Origin: Curvibacter soli
GTDB taxonomy: Bacteria; Pseudomonadota; Gammaproteobacteria; Burkholderiales; Burkholderiaceae_C
Reading direction: 5' to 3'
Length of the DNA: 64,000 bases
Assembly (NCBI RefSeq): GCF_029211125.1
Contig: NZ_JARGEN010000059.1
Location: forward strand, 20,145 to 84,144
Position 1 is the first letter of the stretch. Each line of letters starts with the position of its first letter. Below are positions 33,488 to 44,173 of this stretch, piece by piece. The position numbers and the translations under genes were made by a program. The notes beneath the pieces were generated by a model. The model had not been told where the DNA came from. It ran no database searches and worked only from the letters and a program-made list of their open reading frames with translations.

Positions 33488-34120
33488 CTATTGTTTGAGC
33501 ACATCCGCCCCGGCGGGCGGCTTGAACCGGAAGGTATCCGCCTCCAGCGGCGCATTGGTCTGGAAGTTGGCGAAGCGGATGGCCGAGCGCTGGCCGAAGC
33601 TGTCCAGGATGTCCAGCGCCGCGAGCTGCGCGCCGCGAAAGCCCACGCGCACGCTCTGTAACTGGCCCTCGCGCGCCCTGGGCGTCGCCAGAACCCACTG
33701 CAGACCGTCGGCGTCGGGCGCGGCATCGAGCTGGTAGTCGCGCCGCAGCGCCGCGAGGTCGGGCGCGGAGGCCAGCAGCGCGGCGGGCGTGCTGCCGAGC
33801 GCCTGGGCCTGGGTGCGCTGCGTCACCTGGTTCAGGTCGGCGTCGTAGAGCCAGAGCGTCTGGCCATCGGCCACGATGGTCTGCGCAAACGGCTTTTGGT
33901 AGGTGAAGCGGAACTTGCCGGGCCGCTCGAAGGCGAAGATACCGCTGGAGGTCCTGGTGCGGCCCGCCTGCCCGTCCCTGGACGGCGCGGTGACGACCTG
34001 CGTGAAGTCGGCCCGCCCGCTGTGCGTGGCGCGCATGAAATCTTCCAGGTCTTTTAGGCCATCCGCGCAGGCTTTACCTGCGGTGAAAGCTATCAATAAT
34101 ATAGCAAATATTTTTTTCAT
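33488..34120 (-). CDS. lolA: Outer-membrane lipoprotein carrier protein LolA, 210 aa
   Basis: The start at 34120 gives a clear signal peptide (MKKIFAILLIAFTAGKACADG), and the mature part follows the LolA pattern: 'LEDFMRATHSGRADFTQVV', the 'SSGIFAFERPGKFRFTY' strands, and 'GQTLWLYDADLNQVT'. LolA shuttles lipoproteins from the LolCDE complex to the outer membrane through the periplasm. Length and pattern are normal. It lies next to ftsK, 28 bp away. The bases encoding the signal peptide contain GCTATC...ATAGC, the core of a dispersed repeat. Confidence 0.92.
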   Translation of the reverse strand: MKKIFAILLIAFTAGKACADGLKDLEDFMRATHSGRADFTQVVTAPSRDGQAGRTRTSSGIFAFERPGKFRFTYQKPFAQTIVADGQTLWLYDADLNQVTQRTQAQALGSTPAALLASAPDLAALRRDYQLDAAPDADGLQWVLATPRAREGQLQSVRVGFRGAQLAALDILDSFGQRSAIRFANFQTNAPLEADTFRFKPPAGADVLKQ

Positions 34121-34148
34121 GAGTGCCAGGATGGTGAACGGGCCGGCA

Positions 34149-36464
34149 TCACTCGGCGCGCCCAGGCACCAGGATTTCGCGCTGGCCGGCACCGCTCATG
34201 GCACCGACCAGGCCAGCCTTCTCCATATCCTCGACCAGCCGCGCGGCGCGGTTGTAACCAATCTTCAGGTGGCGCTGCACCAGCGAGATGCTGGCCTTGC
34301 GGTTCTTCAGCACCACCTCGACGGCCTGGTCGTACATCGGGTCCTTCTCGCCGCCGCCATGCTCGCCATCGAGCGTGCCGCCCTCGTCGTCGGCCACGCC
34401 GCCTTCGAGCACGCCTTCGATGTAGTTGGGCTCGCCGCCCTGCGCCTTGAGGTAGCTGACCACGCGGTGCACCTCCTCGTCGCTCACGAAGGCGCCGTGC
34501 ACCCGCACCGGCAGGCCGGTGCCGCTGGCCATGTAGAGCATGTCGCCCATGCCCAGCAGCGCCTCGGCGCCCATCTGGTCGAGGATGGTGCGGCTGTCGA
34601 TCTTGCTGCTGACCTGGAACGCGATGCGCGTGGGGATGTTGGCCTTGATGAGGCCGGTGATCACGTCCACGCTGGGCCGCTGCGTGGCCAGGATCAGGTG
34701 GATGCCGGCGGCGCGCGCCTTTTGCGCCAGGCGGGCGATCAGCTCCTCGATCTTCTTGCCCACCACCATCATCAGGTCGGCCAACTCGTCGATCACCACC
34801 ACGATGTGCGGCAGCCGCTCCAGCGGCTCGGGGTCGTCGGGCGTGAGGCTGAAGGGGTTGTAGATGAACTCCTCGCGCGCCTTGGCGTCGTCGATCTTCA
34901 CGTTGTAGCCCGCGAGGTTGCGCACGCCGAGCTTGCTCATGAGCTTGTAGCGGCGCTCCATCTCGGCCACGCACCAGTTCAGGCCGTTGGCGGCCTGTTT
35001 CATGTCGGTCACCACGGGCGCGAGCAGGTGCGGAATGCCTTCGTAGACCGACATTTCGAGCATCTTGGGGTCGATCATCAACAGGCGCACGTCGCGCGCC
35101 TCGGCCTTGTAGAGCAGGCTCAGGATCATCGCGTTGATGCCCACCGACTTGCCCGATCCGGTGGTGCCGGCCACCAGCACGTGCGGCATCTTGGCCAGAT
35201 CGGCCACCACCGGGTTGCCGATGATGTCCTTGCCCAGGCCCATGGTCAGCATCGAGCGGGCCTCGTGGTAGACCTGGGAGCCCAATATTTCGGAGAGGCG
35301 AATGGTTTGGCGCTTGGCGTTGGGCAGCTCCAGCGCCATGTAGTTCTTGCCGGGAATGGTCTCCACCACGCGGATGGATACCAACGACAGCGAGCGCGCC
35401 AGGTCCTTGGCCAGCCCGACGATCTGCGATCCCTTCACGCCGGTGGCGGGCTCGATCTCGTAGCGCGTGATCACCGGCCCCGGCGAGGCCGCCACCACAT
35501 GCACCTGCACGCCGAAGTCCTTGAGCTTCTTCTCGATCAGGCGGCTCGTCATCTCCAGCGTCTCGGGCGCCACGGTTTCCTGGCGCTGCATCGCGCCGTC
35601 GAGCAGGTCCACCTGCGGCAGCCGGCTGTCGGGCAGGTCGGTGAACAGCGGCTTCTGGCGCTCCTTGGCCACCCGCGCGCTCTGCTGCGGGTCCGCCAGC
35701 ACGGGCTCGATGATCTGCACGGGCTGCTGGTGCTGCACCTCGATCTCGGTGCGCTCTTCCTGCAGCACCTCCTCGCGCTCGCGCGCGGCCTTGCGGCCCA
35801 CGGCCACGTCCTGGGCGATCTCGCGCTTCTCGCGCTGCGACTCGACCAGACCGTAGATGCGCGCGCCCAGCCCCTCGGCGACGCGTCCCCACGAAAAACG
35901 GAACGCCAGCGCAGCCCCTACCAGGGCCAGCACGATGCACAGCAGGCCCGAGCCGGTGAACCCCAGCCACTTGACGCTCGCGGGTCCCGCCAGGTAGCCG
36001 AGCACGCCGCCCGCGTGCCCGCCAGGCAGGCGCGGCTCGAAGCGGTACATGCGCGACCATTCGAGCGCCGTACTGGCCGCGAGCAGCAGCGCCAGCCCGG
36101 CCCAGAACAGCAGCCGCGCGCGCGCCGACGGCGCCTCGCCCCCGCGCAGCCAGCGCGCCAGCGATGCCAGCCAGGCGCGCAGCCCCGCAGCCACGCACCA
36201 CCAGACCGAGAAGCCGAGCAGGAAATAGCTGCCGTCGGCCAGCCAGGCGCCCACGCGGCCCGCCCAGTTGCCCGCCTGCGCGGCGGTGCCCGAGGTGGAC
36301 CACGCCGCGTCCTGCGGCGAATAGCTGAGCAGGGCCAGGAGCCAGAACACCAGCGCCACGAGGCCCAGCACCAGGCCGATTTCATGCGCAAAACGGCCCG
36401 CCATGCCGCGGACCGGCACGGGCTCGGAAGAGGACGGATTCAGGGTGTTGAGGGAATAGGACAT
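34149..36464 (-). CDS. ftsK: DNA translocase FtsK, 771 aa
   Basis: The N-terminus has several membrane helices ([17 protein letters not shown] and the [11 protein letters not shown] and [14 protein letters not shown] segments), then a linker, and the RecA-like motor with Walker [13 protein letters not shown] near residue 438, Walker [16 protein letters not shown] and the C-terminal gamma winged-helix domain ([35 protein letters not shown]). FtsK moves DNA towards dif at the division septum. The linker is short compared with E. coli FtsK, as in many beta-proteobacteria. It lies beside lolA. Confidence 0.95.
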   Translation of the reverse strand: MSYSLNTLNPSSSEPVPVRGMAGRFAHEIGLVLGLVALVFWLLALLSYSPQDAAWSTSGTAAQAGNWAGRVGAWLADGSYFLLGFSVWWCVAAGLRAWLASLARWLRGGEAPSARARLLFWAGLALLLAASTALEWSRMYRFEPRLPGGHAGGVLGYLAGPASVKWLGFTGSGLLCIVLALVGAALAFRFSWGRVAEGLGARIYGLVESQREKREIAQDVAVGRKAAREREEVLQEERTEIEVQHQQPVQIIEPVLADPQQSARVAKERQKPLFTDLPDSRLPQVDLLDGAMQRQETVAPETLEMTSRLIEKKLKDFGVQVHVVAASPGPVITRYEIEPATGVKGSQIVGLAKDLARSLSLVSIRVVETIPGKNYMALELPNAKRQTIRLSEILGSQVYHEARSMLTMGLGKDIIGNPVVADLAKMPHVLVAGTTGSGKSVGINAMILSLLYKAEARDVRLLMIDPKMLEMSVYEGIPHLLAPVVTDMKQAANGLNWCVAEMERRYKLMSKLGVRNLAGYNVKIDDAKAREEFIYNPFSLTPDDPEPLERLPHIVVVIDELADLMMVVGKKIEELIARLAQKARAAGIHLILATQRPSVDVITGLIKANIPTRIAFQVSSKIDSRTILDQMGAEALLGMGDMLYMASGTGLPVRVHGAFVSDEEVHRVVSYLKAQGGEPNYIEGVLEGGVADDEGGTLDGEHGGGEKDPMYDQAVEVVLKNRKASISLVQRHLKIGYNRAARLVEDMEKAGLVGAMSGAGQREILVPGRAE

Positions 36465-36516
36465 AGGCGGTCGGGCATGAGCTTACCCCACCCTTTGCGC
36501 CCGCCCGCCGAACGGC

Positions 36517-37188
36517 TCAGGCAAGGCTGTGCAGCGGGCTCTTGAGCACGGTGCTGCCGTCGGGCAGCGCCTCGATGAAGCCGCGCTCGCCCAGGTCCTT
36601 CATCACCCGGCTGACCATCTCGCGCGAAGCGCCAACCATCTTCGCCAGATCCTGGCGCGAGATTTTTTCGCGGATGACCTGCCGCCCGCCCGCGTCCGCC
36701 TCGGCGAAGTCGAGCAGCGCCCGCGCCACGCGGCCATACACGTCGAGCAGCGCCAGCGACTCGATCTTGCGGTCGGCCTGGCGCAGCCGCTTGACCAGCC
36801 CGCGCATCGCCATGAAGGCCATCGACGAATTGTTGGCCAGGCAGTGGGCGAATTCGCCGCGCCCGAGCGTCAGCGCGTCGGTCTGCACCTCGGCGCGCAC
36901 CGTGGCCGAATGGGCCTCGTTGTCGATGATGCTCATCTCGCCGATGTAGTCGCCCGGCTGCAACGCGGCGATGATGACCTCGCGGCCCCGGCTGTCGGTG
37001 GCGAACACGCGCGCGCGGCCCGTGAGCAGGATGTAGAGCGTGTCGGACTTGCAGCCCTGCTCCACGATGGCCTCGCCGCGCTTGTAGCGGCGCTTGACCA
37101 CGGCGTGGGTAATGGCTTCGGCCTGCGCCGCCGTGAGCAGCGAGAACAGCGGAACCCGGCGCAGCAGGTCCATGTTGGTGATCGACAT
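36517..37188 (-). CDS. Crp/Fnr-family transcriptional regulator, 223 aa
   Basis: The N-terminal cyclic-nucleotide-binding domain (residues ~20-130, with GxxxxxQGxxxDxLYxLLxGRARV and GDYIGEMSIIDNEAHSATVRA) is followed by a C-terminal helix-turn-helix (ISRQDLAKMVGASREMVSRVMKDL). No iron-sulfur Cys cluster is present, so it is not FNR-like by cysteine pattern; the ligand is not known. The start at 37188 (MSITNMDLLRR) is chosen over upstream in-frame starts, which have no ribosome-binding site and are not typical of the family. It is divergent from trxB. Confidence 0.9.
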   Translation of the reverse strand: MSITNMDLLRRVPLFSLLTAAQAEAITHAVVKRRYKRGEAIVEQGCKSDTLYILLTGRARVFATDSRGREVIIAALQPGDYIGEMSIIDNEAHSATVRAEVQTDALTLGRGEFAHCLANNSSMAFMAMRGLVKRLRQADRKIESLALLDVYGRVARALLDFAEADAGGRQVIREKISRQDLAKMVGASREMVSRVMKDLGERGFIEALPDGSTVLKSPLHSLA

Positions 37189-37256
37189 CGCAATGCTTCT
37201 CCAGAAATACGCCACGCGATGGGATCCTGATGGGTTCTTACAATCGCGGTGATTGA

Positions 37257-38324
<1,068 letters not shown>

Positions 38325-38335
38325 GCCGGCAAGGC

Positions 38336-38341
38336 TATAAT
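38336..38341 (+). promoter_or_regulatory. -10 box upstream of rpmB-rpmG
   Basis: A perfect TATAAT lies 12 bp after the trxB stop with no clear TTGACA at the right distance upstream. It would give the rpmB-rpmG transcript a leader of roughly 170 bases. Confidence 0.5.
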
Positions 38342-38518
38342 CTGGGGCTTTGCTGAATTTGGCCGGCGCATCGATCGATACTTGTGCGCCGGGCACTTTC
38401 CGGTAAATCCCGGGTTACCGCCACCCATTCCTGGCGAGGTGAGGCCCAGCAGCAGCGGGGCGGCCTGAAGGCCCCCCGCGTGTCAGCGGTGGCCGCTTGA
38501 AACTATCGGAGTGTCCTC
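38342..38518 (+). ncRNA. Structured leader upstream of rpmB (possible ribosomal-protein leader)
   Basis: Within the ~170-base untranslated stretch, two stable hairpins are visible: CGGTAA/TTACCG (38401-38420) and GCGGGG-GGCC/GGCC-CCCCGC (38455-38479). Long structured leaders ahead of ribosomal-protein genes are often regulatory. I recognise no known Rfam family and the structure is by eye only. Confidence 0.35.
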
Positions 38519-38752
38519 ATGGCACGCGTATGTGACGTCACGGGCAAGAAGCCCATGGTGGGGAACAATGTGTCCCACGCCAACAACAAAACCAAGCGCC
38601 GGTTCCTGCCGAATCTGCAGTACCGCCGTTTCTGGGTCGAGAGCGAAAACCGCTGGGTGCGCCTGCGCATCAGCAACGCGGGCCTGCGCCTGATCGACAA
38701 GAACGGCATCGACTCCGTGCTCGCAGACCTGCGCGCACGCGGCCAAGCGTAA
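38519..38752 (+). CDS. rpmB: 50S ribosomal protein L28
   Basis: The 77-aa protein [20 protein letters not shown] matches L28 over its full length, with the signature segment [18 protein letters not shown] weak GGAGTGTCCTC site precedes it. It is followed after 12 bp by rpmG in the usual rpmB-rpmG operon. Confidence 0.97.
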   Translation: MARVCDVTGKKPMVGNNVSHANNKTKRRFLPNLQYRRFWVESENRWVRLRISNAGLRLIDKNGIDSVLADLRARGQA

Positions 38753-38764
38753 AGGAGAGCGACC

Positions 38765-38935
38765 ATGGCAGCAAAAGGCGGACGCGAAAAGATCAAGCTG
38801 GAATCCACCGCAGGTACCGGCCATTTCTACACCACGACCAAGAACAAGAAGACCACGCCCGAGAAAATGTCGATCTCCAAGTTCGACCCCAAGGCTCGCA
38901 AGCATGTGGAATACAAGGAAATCAAGCTGAAGTAA
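38765..38935 (+). CDS. rpmG: 50S ribosomal protein L33
   Basis: ATG 38765 follows AAAGGAGAGCGACC. The 56-aa protein [20 protein letters not shown] ends [11 protein letters not shown]; it is the L33 family without the zinc-binding Cys pair (a C- form). It lies 12 bp behind rpmB and is followed by the terminator at 38958. Confidence 0.97.
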   Translation: MAAKGGREKIKLESTAGTGHFYTTTKNKKTTPEKMSISKFDPKARKHVEYKEIKLK

Positions 38936-38957
38936 TCCAGCGAGGTTTGCCCCCCCG

Positions 38958-38991
38958 AAAGCCGCCCGGCCACACGCCCGGCGGCTTTTTT
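38958..38991 (+). terminator. Rho-independent terminator of rpmB-rpmG
   Basis: AAAGCCGCC and GGCGGCTTT form a 9-bp stem with a G/C-rich loop, followed by TTTTT. It overlaps the left arm of the next hairpin. Confidence 0.85.
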
Positions 38992-39025
38992 CTTTGTGCG
39001 CCCATGCTGGGCGCACAAAGAAAAA
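38987..39025. terminator. Perfect 18-bp hairpin, possible bidirectional terminator
   Basis: TTTTTCTTTGTGCGCCCA and its exact complement flank a 3-base loop. T runs flank both sides, so the hairpin can end transcription from rpmG (plus) and from the tRNA/hupB side (minus). Confidence 0.7.
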
Positions 39026-39068
39026 GGGCTTAGATCGCTCTAAACCCTTGATTCATAACGGCAAATCT

Positions 39069-39144
39069 TGGTGGGTGCTGACGGGCTCGAACCGCCGACC
39101 TACGCCTTGTAAGGGCGCCGCTCTACCGACTGAGCTAAGCACCC
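39069..39144 (-). tRNA. tRNA-Val (anticodon TAC)
   Basis: Read on the minus strand from 39144, the acceptor GGGTGCT pairs with AGCACCC, D-stem GCTC...GAGC, anticodon loop CTTACAA, and T-arm GGCGG-TTCGAGC-CCGTC are complete, and the 3' CCA is encoded (39069-39071). The anticodon TAC gives valine. 76 nt in total. It lies between the rpmG terminator and hupB. Confidence 0.95.
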
Positions 39145-39158
39145 CACCTTGACCGGAT

Positions 39159-39431
39159 TCAGTTCAAGGCATCCTTCAATGCCTTGCCAGGACGAAACTT
39201 TGGTACTTTAGCAGCCTTGATCTTGATGGCCGCGCCGGTACGGGGGTTGCGGCCGGTGCGCGCGGCGCGTTTGCCCACGGCGAAGGTGCCGAAGCCGACG
39301 AGGGAAACGGTACCGCCCTTCTTCAGGGTCTTCTTCACGGCTTCGATGGTGGACTCGAGCGCGCGCGTGGCAGCCGCCTTGGAGATGTCGGCGTTGTTGG
39401 CGATGTGCTCGATCAGTTCGGTTTTATTCAC
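39159..39431 (-). CDS. hupB: DNA-binding protein HU-beta, 90 aa
   Basis: The GTG at 39431 starts [21 protein letters not shown], which equals the usual [10 protein letters not shown] start of HU. The central [35 protein letters not shown] includes the intercalating proline. In this group hupB is usually a single gene. It lies 14 bp from tRNA-Val. Confidence 0.93.
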   Translation of the reverse strand: MNKTELIEHIANNADISKAAATRALESTIEAVKKTLKKGGTVSLVGFGTFAVGKRAARTGRNPRTGAAIKIKAAKVPKFRPGKALKDALN

Positions 39432-39696
39432 AAGGAGCCCCTCGTACAAAGATATGTGTTGATCTGGATGTGTCTACGAAAAATCTGGCCTTCACGCATT
39501 CGCTGCGCAGATGTGCGGGGGCGAGGGGGCGGAAGGCGGGAATCGCAGCGAACGCTGCGGCATCAGATTAGAGCCACGGACTTTCAAGGTGTCAATACGA
39601 CAGGCTGTTTTGCAGCAGCGCGGAGGCGGATTCTAGTCGCATTTGCGCGCCTGGGCCGCGCCAGGGCTGCATTCCCGGCACCGGGGCAGCAGGGAA

Positions 39697-40782
39697 TCAA
39701 AGCGATTCGGCGATCGCGCGCCCCAGGTCGGCGGTGCCGGCGGTCCCTCCGATGTCGGGCGTGCGCGGCGCGGCGCTGCCGGGCTGCAGCACGCGCTCGA
39801 TGGCCGCGAGCACCGCGTCGTGCGCGGCCTTGTGGCCCAGGAACTCCAGCATCATCGCGCCACACCAGATCTGGCCGATGGGGTTGGCAATGCCCTGCCC
39901 CGCAATGTCGGGCGCCGAGCCGTGCACGGGCTCGAACAGCGAGGGCATGGTGCGTGTGGGGTTCAGGTTGGCGCTGGGCGCGATGCCGATGGTGCCGGTG
40001 CAGGCGGGCCCCAGGTCGCTGAGGATGTCGCCAAACAGATTGCTGGCCACCACCACGTCGAAAAAGTCGGGGCGCTGCACGAAATGCGCGGTGAGGATGT
40101 CGATGTGAAACTTGTCCACTCTCACATCCGGATACGACTTGGCCATCTCGGCCACGCGCTCGTCCCAGTAGGGCATGGTGATGGCGATGCCGTTGGATTT
40201 GGTGGCGCTGGTCAGGTGCTTCCTGGGGCGCGACTGGGCGAGGTCGAAAGCGAACTTCAATACGCGGTCCACGCCGTGGCGGGACATCACCGTCTCCTGC
40301 ATCACGATCTCGCGGGGCGTGCCTTCGTACATGCGCCCGCCGATGCTGGAGTATTCGCCCTCGGTGTTCTCGCGCACGATGAGCATGTCGATCTCGCCGG
40401 GCAGGCGCGGGCTGCCGTCGCGCCGCACCACCGGGGCGATCACGCCGGGCATGAGGCGCGCGGGGCGCAGGTTGACGTACTGGTCGAACTCGCGGCGAAA
40501 CAGCAGCAGCGAGCCCCACAGCGAGACATGGTCGGCAATCTTCGCGGGCCAGCCCACGGCGCCGAAGTAGATCGCATCGTGGCCGCCGATCTGCTCCTTC
40601 CAGTTGTCGGGCAGCATCTTGCCGTGGCGTTCGCAGTAGTCCCAGCTCGCGAAGTCGAAGTGGTTGAAATGCAGGTCGATGCCGAACTTGCGCGCCACCG
40701 CGTCCATGACGCGCACGCCCTCGGGCATGACCTCCTTGCCGATGCCGTCGCCCGCGATGACGGCGATGCGTTGCTTGCCCAT
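39697..40782 (-). CDS. Tartrate dehydrogenase / D-malate dehydrogenase family, 361 aa
   Basis: This is a beta-decarboxylating dehydrogenase of the isopropylmalate/isocitrate family. GDGIGKEV opens the protein; the metal-binding pattern and IVRENTEGEYSS, typical of tartrate dehydrogenase/DmlA-type (not LeuB) enzymes, follow. SNLFGDILSDLGP is the second signature. It oxidises tartrate or D-malate with NAD and Mn2+. The substrate cannot be fixed from the sequence. It stands alone beside gene remnants. Confidence 0.88.
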   Translation of the reverse strand: MGKQRIAVIAGDGIGKEVMPEGVRVMDAVARKFGIDLHFNHFDFASWDYCERHGKMLPDNWKEQIGGHDAIYFGAVGWPAKIADHVSLWGSLLLFRREFDQYVNLRPARLMPGVIAPVVRRDGSPRLPGEIDMLIVRENTEGEYSSIGGRMYEGTPREIVMQETVMSRHGVDRVLKFAFDLAQSRPRKHLTSATKSNGIAITMPYWDERVAEMAKSYPDVRVDKFHIDILTAHFVQRPDFFDVVVASNLFGDILSDLGPACTGTIGIAPSANLNPTRTMPSLFEPVHGSAPDIAGQGIANPIGQIWCGAMMLEFLGHKAAHDAVLAAIERVLQPGSAAPRTPDIGGTAGTADLGRAIAESL

Positions 40783-40811
40783 GGTGTGCTTCTTGCCTGG
40801 TATGTCGAAAG

Positions 40812-41290
40812 TCAGTCAGATAGGAATGCCGCCGACTCGTCGAGCAGCAACGCAAGTGCATCTTCGGCGATGTAGTGGCCGCAGGGTACGGCGCGGCCGT
40901 CCACGTTTGCGGACCGCTCGCGCCAGAGCGCCAGTACGTCGATGCAGCGGCCCGCCGCCACATCGGCGCGGTCGTGTTCCAGGTCGATGGTAGCGCACGC
41001 CCGGTAGTCCTCGCAGATGCTTGGCGGCGGCTGGATCAGGCTGCGCATGATGAAGATCGCGTCATCGGCCATGGCGCGCTTGGAATGCGCGGCGTGCGCG
41101 GCATCGGGCGCGGGCCGGGCCAAATCGCCGTAGCCGCGCAGGTCCGGCATCACGCCCCGTGGAAGCGCGCCGCCAACGCGGGCGCCACGCGGTGCCACAT
41201 GGCGTGCGACTGCGGGTGCCCGTGCAGCAGCAGCGGCGGGCCCGAGCCGCCATGGCGCACGCCCTCATGCCGCTGTTCGCCGGCGGGCAA
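40812..41290 (-). pseudogene. Haloacetate-dehalogenase-like alpha/beta hydrolase, degraded
   Basis: An N-terminal piece ([26 protein letters not shown], in one frame) is joined by a frameshift near 41150 to a second frame that continues PDLRGYGDLARPAPD. The stretch that would contain the catalytic nucleophile (GHDRGG) is missing: residues MADDAIFIMRSL jump to ICEDYRACATIDLEHDRA. The final part with the histidine loop (AVPCGHYIAEDAL) is present. Frameshift plus a central deletion of ~100 residues make it non-functional. Confidence 0.8.
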
Positions 41291-41446
41291 CTGCCGCGCG
41301 TGCTGCCGCGCCACGCCATGCCCGACGCCGACATCCACTGGCTGGCGCCGCGCCATCCGCGCGTGCCGCGCCGGCTGCGGCTGCTGGTGGATTTCCTCTC
41401 CGAGCGCTTCCAGGGCGAGCCATGGAAGCGCGAACCCGCTATTTGA
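41255..41446 (+). pseudogene. LysR-type regulator, 3' remnant
   Basis: The frame ending at 41446 encodes [20 protein letters not shown] and [21 protein letters not shown], which is the C-terminal end of a LysR effector-binding domain ('RVRxxVDFLxxRF' pattern). The N-terminal DNA-binding part is absent. It overlaps the hydrolase remnant and the pgsA stop. Confidence 0.65.
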
Positions 41447-42023
41447 TCCGGGCGCGGATCTCGGGCAGCGCGCGGCGCAGGTAGTACACCATCGACCATA
41501 CCGTGAGCACCGCGGCCAGCCACAGCAGCCACGTCCCCCACACACCCGTGTCGACCACGCCGAACAGGCGCCCGTCGTAGAGCAGGAACGGGATGGCGAC
41601 CATCTGCACCGTGGTCTTGACCTTGCCCAACATGTGCACGGCCACGCTGCGCGAGGCGCCGATCTGCGCCATCCATTCGCGCAGCGCGGAGATGGCGATC
41701 TCGCGCCCCACGATGATCAGCGCGGCGAACACATCGGCGCGCTGCAGATGCACCAGCACCAGCAGCGATGCGCAGACGAGAAATTTGTCGGCCACCGGGT
41801 CGAGGAAGGCGCCGAAGGCCGATATCTGGTTGAGCCGGCGCGCCAGGAAGCCGTCGAGCCAGTCGGTGGCCGCGAACACGACGAACATGACGGTGGCCAC
41901 CAGGTTGCGCGTGACAGGCTCCACCGGCATGTAGAACATTCCCACGATGAGCGGTATCGCGACGATGCGCGTCCAGGTCATGAGGGTGGGAATGGTGAAG
42001 AACATGGCGCTCGATTGTGTCAT
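41439..42023 (-). CDS. pgsA: CDP-diacylglycerol-glycerol-3-phosphate 3-phosphatidyltransferase, 194 aa
   Basis: The CDP-alcohol phosphotransferase signature D-x2-DG-x2-AR-x8-G-x3-D-x3-D is complete ([27 protein letters not shown]) and several membrane helices frame it. The enzyme makes phosphatidylglycerol phosphate in the inner membrane. Start [12 protein letters not shown] at 42023, or the second Met at 42005. It is downstream of uvrC in the same direction with an 18-bp gap, an order common in beta-proteobacteria. Confidence 0.93.
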   Translation of the reverse strand: MTQSSAMFFTIPTLMTWTRIVAIPLIVGMFYMPVEPVTRNLVATVMFVVFAATDWLDGFLARRLNQISAFGAFLDPVADKFLVCASLLVLVHLQRADVFAALIIVGREIAISALREWMAQIGASRSVAVHMLGKVKTTVQMVAIPFLLYDGRLFGVVDTGVWGTWLLWLAAVLTVWSMVYYLRRALPEIRARIK

Positions 42024-42041
42024 GGCGGCGTGACAGGCCGC

Positions 42042-43985
42042 TCAGCGCAGCGCCCGGTAGATTTCTTCAGCCAATTCCCGCGAAATGCCGTCCACCGTGA
42101 CCAGGTCGTCCACACTCGCCGCCGCCACGCCGCGCACGCCGCCGAAGCGCTGCAGCAGCCGGGCGCGCTTCTTCGGCCCCACGCCGGGCACCTCTTCGAG
42201 CCGGCTGCCGCCCACGCGCACCTTGGCGCGGCGCGCGCGCATGCCGGTGATGGCGAAGCGGTGCGCCTCGTCGCGGATCTGCGCCACCAGCATCAGCGCG
42301 GCGGAATCGCGGCCCAGGTAGACCTTCTCGCGCCCGTCGGCGAACACCAGTTCCTCCAGCCCCACCTTGCGGCCCTCGCCCTTTTCCACGCCGACGATCA
42401 GCGACAGCGGCAGGCCCAGTTCGGTGAACACCTCGCGCGCCATGGCGACCTGGCCGCGCCCGCCGTCCACCAGCACCAGGTCGGGCATGCGCGCCGTGCC
42501 CGCAGGCGCGGCGCCGCCGGCCTGGCGCAGCGCCTCGGCGAGCTTGCTGTAGCGCCGCGTCAGCACCTGGCGCATGGCGGCGTAGTCGTCGCCACCCGTG
42601 ACGCCCTCGATGTTGTAGCGCCGGTATTCGCCGCTCTGCATCCTGTGCTGCTGAAACACCACGCACGAGGCCTGCGTGGCCTCGCCCGCGGTGTGCGAGA
42701 TGTCGAAGCACTCGATGCGCAGGCCGTCGAGGTCGTCGGGCTCCAGTTCCAGCGCCTCGGCCAGCGCGCGCGTGCGCGCCTGCTGCGAGCCTTCCTCGGC
42801 CAGCAGCCGCGCGAGCTGGATGGCGGCGTTCTGCTGCGCCATCTCCAGCCAGGTGCGGCGCTGCCCGCGCGGGCTGTGCACCGCGCCCACGCGCTGCCCG
42901 CTCTGCTCGGACAGCACGTCGACCAGTTCCTGGCCCACGGGCGCGCTCACGATCAGCGAGGGCGGCACCGGCACGTGCAGGTAATGCTGGGCGATGAAAG
43001 CCTCGAGCACCTGTACCTCCACCGTGCGGGCCGCGCCGTCGGGCTCGTCCAGCTCCACGGCCAGGGCGCTGGCATCCTCCACGTGCACGGGGAAGTAGGC
43101 GCGGTCGCCCAGATGCCGCCCGCCGCGCACCATGGCCAGGTTGACGCAGGCGCGCCCGCCCTGCACCTGCACGGCAAGGATGTCCACGTCCTTGTCCGAG
43201 CCGGTGTCCACGGCCTGCTGGTGCAGCACGCGCGAGAGCGCGGCCATCTGGTTGCGCAGCTCGGCCGCCTGCTCGAACTCCAGCTTTTCCGCGTGGGCCA
43301 TCATGCGGGCCTCCAGCGTGCCGAGCAGCGTCTGCGTCTCGCCGCGCAGCATGGCCTCGGCATGGGCCACGTCCACCGCATAGGCCTCGGGCGACACCAG
43401 CCCGACGCAGGGGCCCGTGCAGCGCTTGATCTGGTAGAGCAGGCAGGGCCGGGTGCGGTTGGCGAACACCGTGTCCTCGCACACGCGCAGGCGAAACACC
43501 TTCTGCAGCAGTTGGATCGTCTCCTTCACGGCCCAGGCGCTCGGGTAGGGGCCGAAGTACCGCGCGCGCTTGTCCACCGCGCCGCGGTAGTAGGCCATGC
43601 GCGGGAAGCGCTGGCCCGCAGGCGCGCCGGCCTCGCCGTCGCGCGCGGCCACGCCGGTGATCAACAGGTACGGGTAGCTCTTGTCGTCGCGGAACAGGAT
43701 GTTGTAGCGCGGGTTGAGCGTCTTGATGAGGTTGTTCTCCAGCAGCAGCGCCTCGGCCTCGGAGCGCACCACGGTGGTTTCCAGCCGCGCGATCTTGGCC
43801 ACCATGAGCCCGGTGCGCGTGCCACCGTGGTTCTTGTGGAAGTAGCTGGACACGCGCTTCTTGAGGTTGCGCGCCTTGCCCACGTAGAGCAGCGCGCCCC
43901 CGGCATCGAAATAGCGGTACACGCCCGGCAGCGCGGGCAAGGCCGCCACCTGGGCCAGGAGTTCGTCGGTAAACGCTTCGGACAT
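42042..43985 (-). CDS. uvrC: Excinuclease ABC subunit C, 647 aa
   Basis: The start at 43985 gives [20 protein letters not shown]. The N-terminal GIY-YIG nuclease ([20 protein letters not shown]), the UVR domain ([18 protein letters not shown]), the RNase H-like C-terminal nuclease ([16 protein letters not shown]) and the terminal helix-hairpin-helix ([18 protein letters not shown]) are all present. It makes the dual incisions of nucleotide excision repair with UvrA and UvrB. Length is typical. It is upstream of pgsA. Confidence 0.95.
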   Translation of the reverse strand: MSEAFTDELLAQVAALPALPGVYRYFDAGGALLYVGKARNLKKRVSSYFHKNHGGTRTGLMVAKIARLETTVVRSEAEALLLENNLIKTLNPRYNILFRDDKSYPYLLITGVAARDGEAGAPAGQRFPRMAYYRGAVDKRARYFGPYPSAWAVKETIQLLQKVFRLRVCEDTVFANRTRPCLLYQIKRCTGPCVGLVSPEAYAVDVAHAEAMLRGETQTLLGTLEARMMAHAEKLEFEQAAELRNQMAALSRVLHQQAVDTGSDKDVDILAVQVQGGRACVNLAMVRGGRHLGDRAYFPVHVEDASALAVELDEPDGAARTVEVQVLEAFIAQHYLHVPVPPSLIVSAPVGQELVDVLSEQSGQRVGAVHSPRGQRRTWLEMAQQNAAIQLARLLAEEGSQQARTRALAEALELEPDDLDGLRIECFDISHTAGEATQASCVVFQQHRMQSGEYRRYNIEGVTGGDDYAAMRQVLTRRYSKLAEALRQAGGAAPAGTARMPDLVLVDGGRGQVAMAREVFTELGLPLSLIVGVEKGEGRKVGLEELVFADGREKVYLGRDSAALMLVAQIRDEAHRFAITGMRARRAKVRVGGSRLEEVPGVGPKKRARLLQRFGGVRGVAAASVDDLVTVDGISRELAEEIYRALR

Positions 43986-44053
43986 GGGTCCGTATTGTGG
44001 CCGCGCACGGCAGGCGTGCCCGCGTGGCACGGGAAGCCGCAAACATGTTTTAA

Positions 44054-44132
44054 CCTGGAAACGGCAGTTGGATGCGCCTGCCGGTGCCGCGCTCGGGGTG
44101 CCAGGCAAGACGCGACGACGCGGCGGGCGGCT
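44054..44132 (+). repeat. Partial copy of the 234-bp MITE-like repeat (left end)
   Basis: CCTGGAAACGGCAGTTGGAT and the following ~60 bp match the left third of the intact copy at 63367. No right-end inverted repeat follows before the nitroreductase start, so the copy is truncated. Confidence 0.75.
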
Positions 44133-44173
44133 ACATTCGGCGGCTGTCGCCACTCTCGCCCGCACACCCCGCC

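Noticed and set aside
33903..36545. Long plus-strand frame (880 codons) antisense to ftsK
   Set aside because: Low-complexity His/Ala/Arg composition typical of reverse-strand open frames in GC-rich DNA; ftsK is clear on the other strand.
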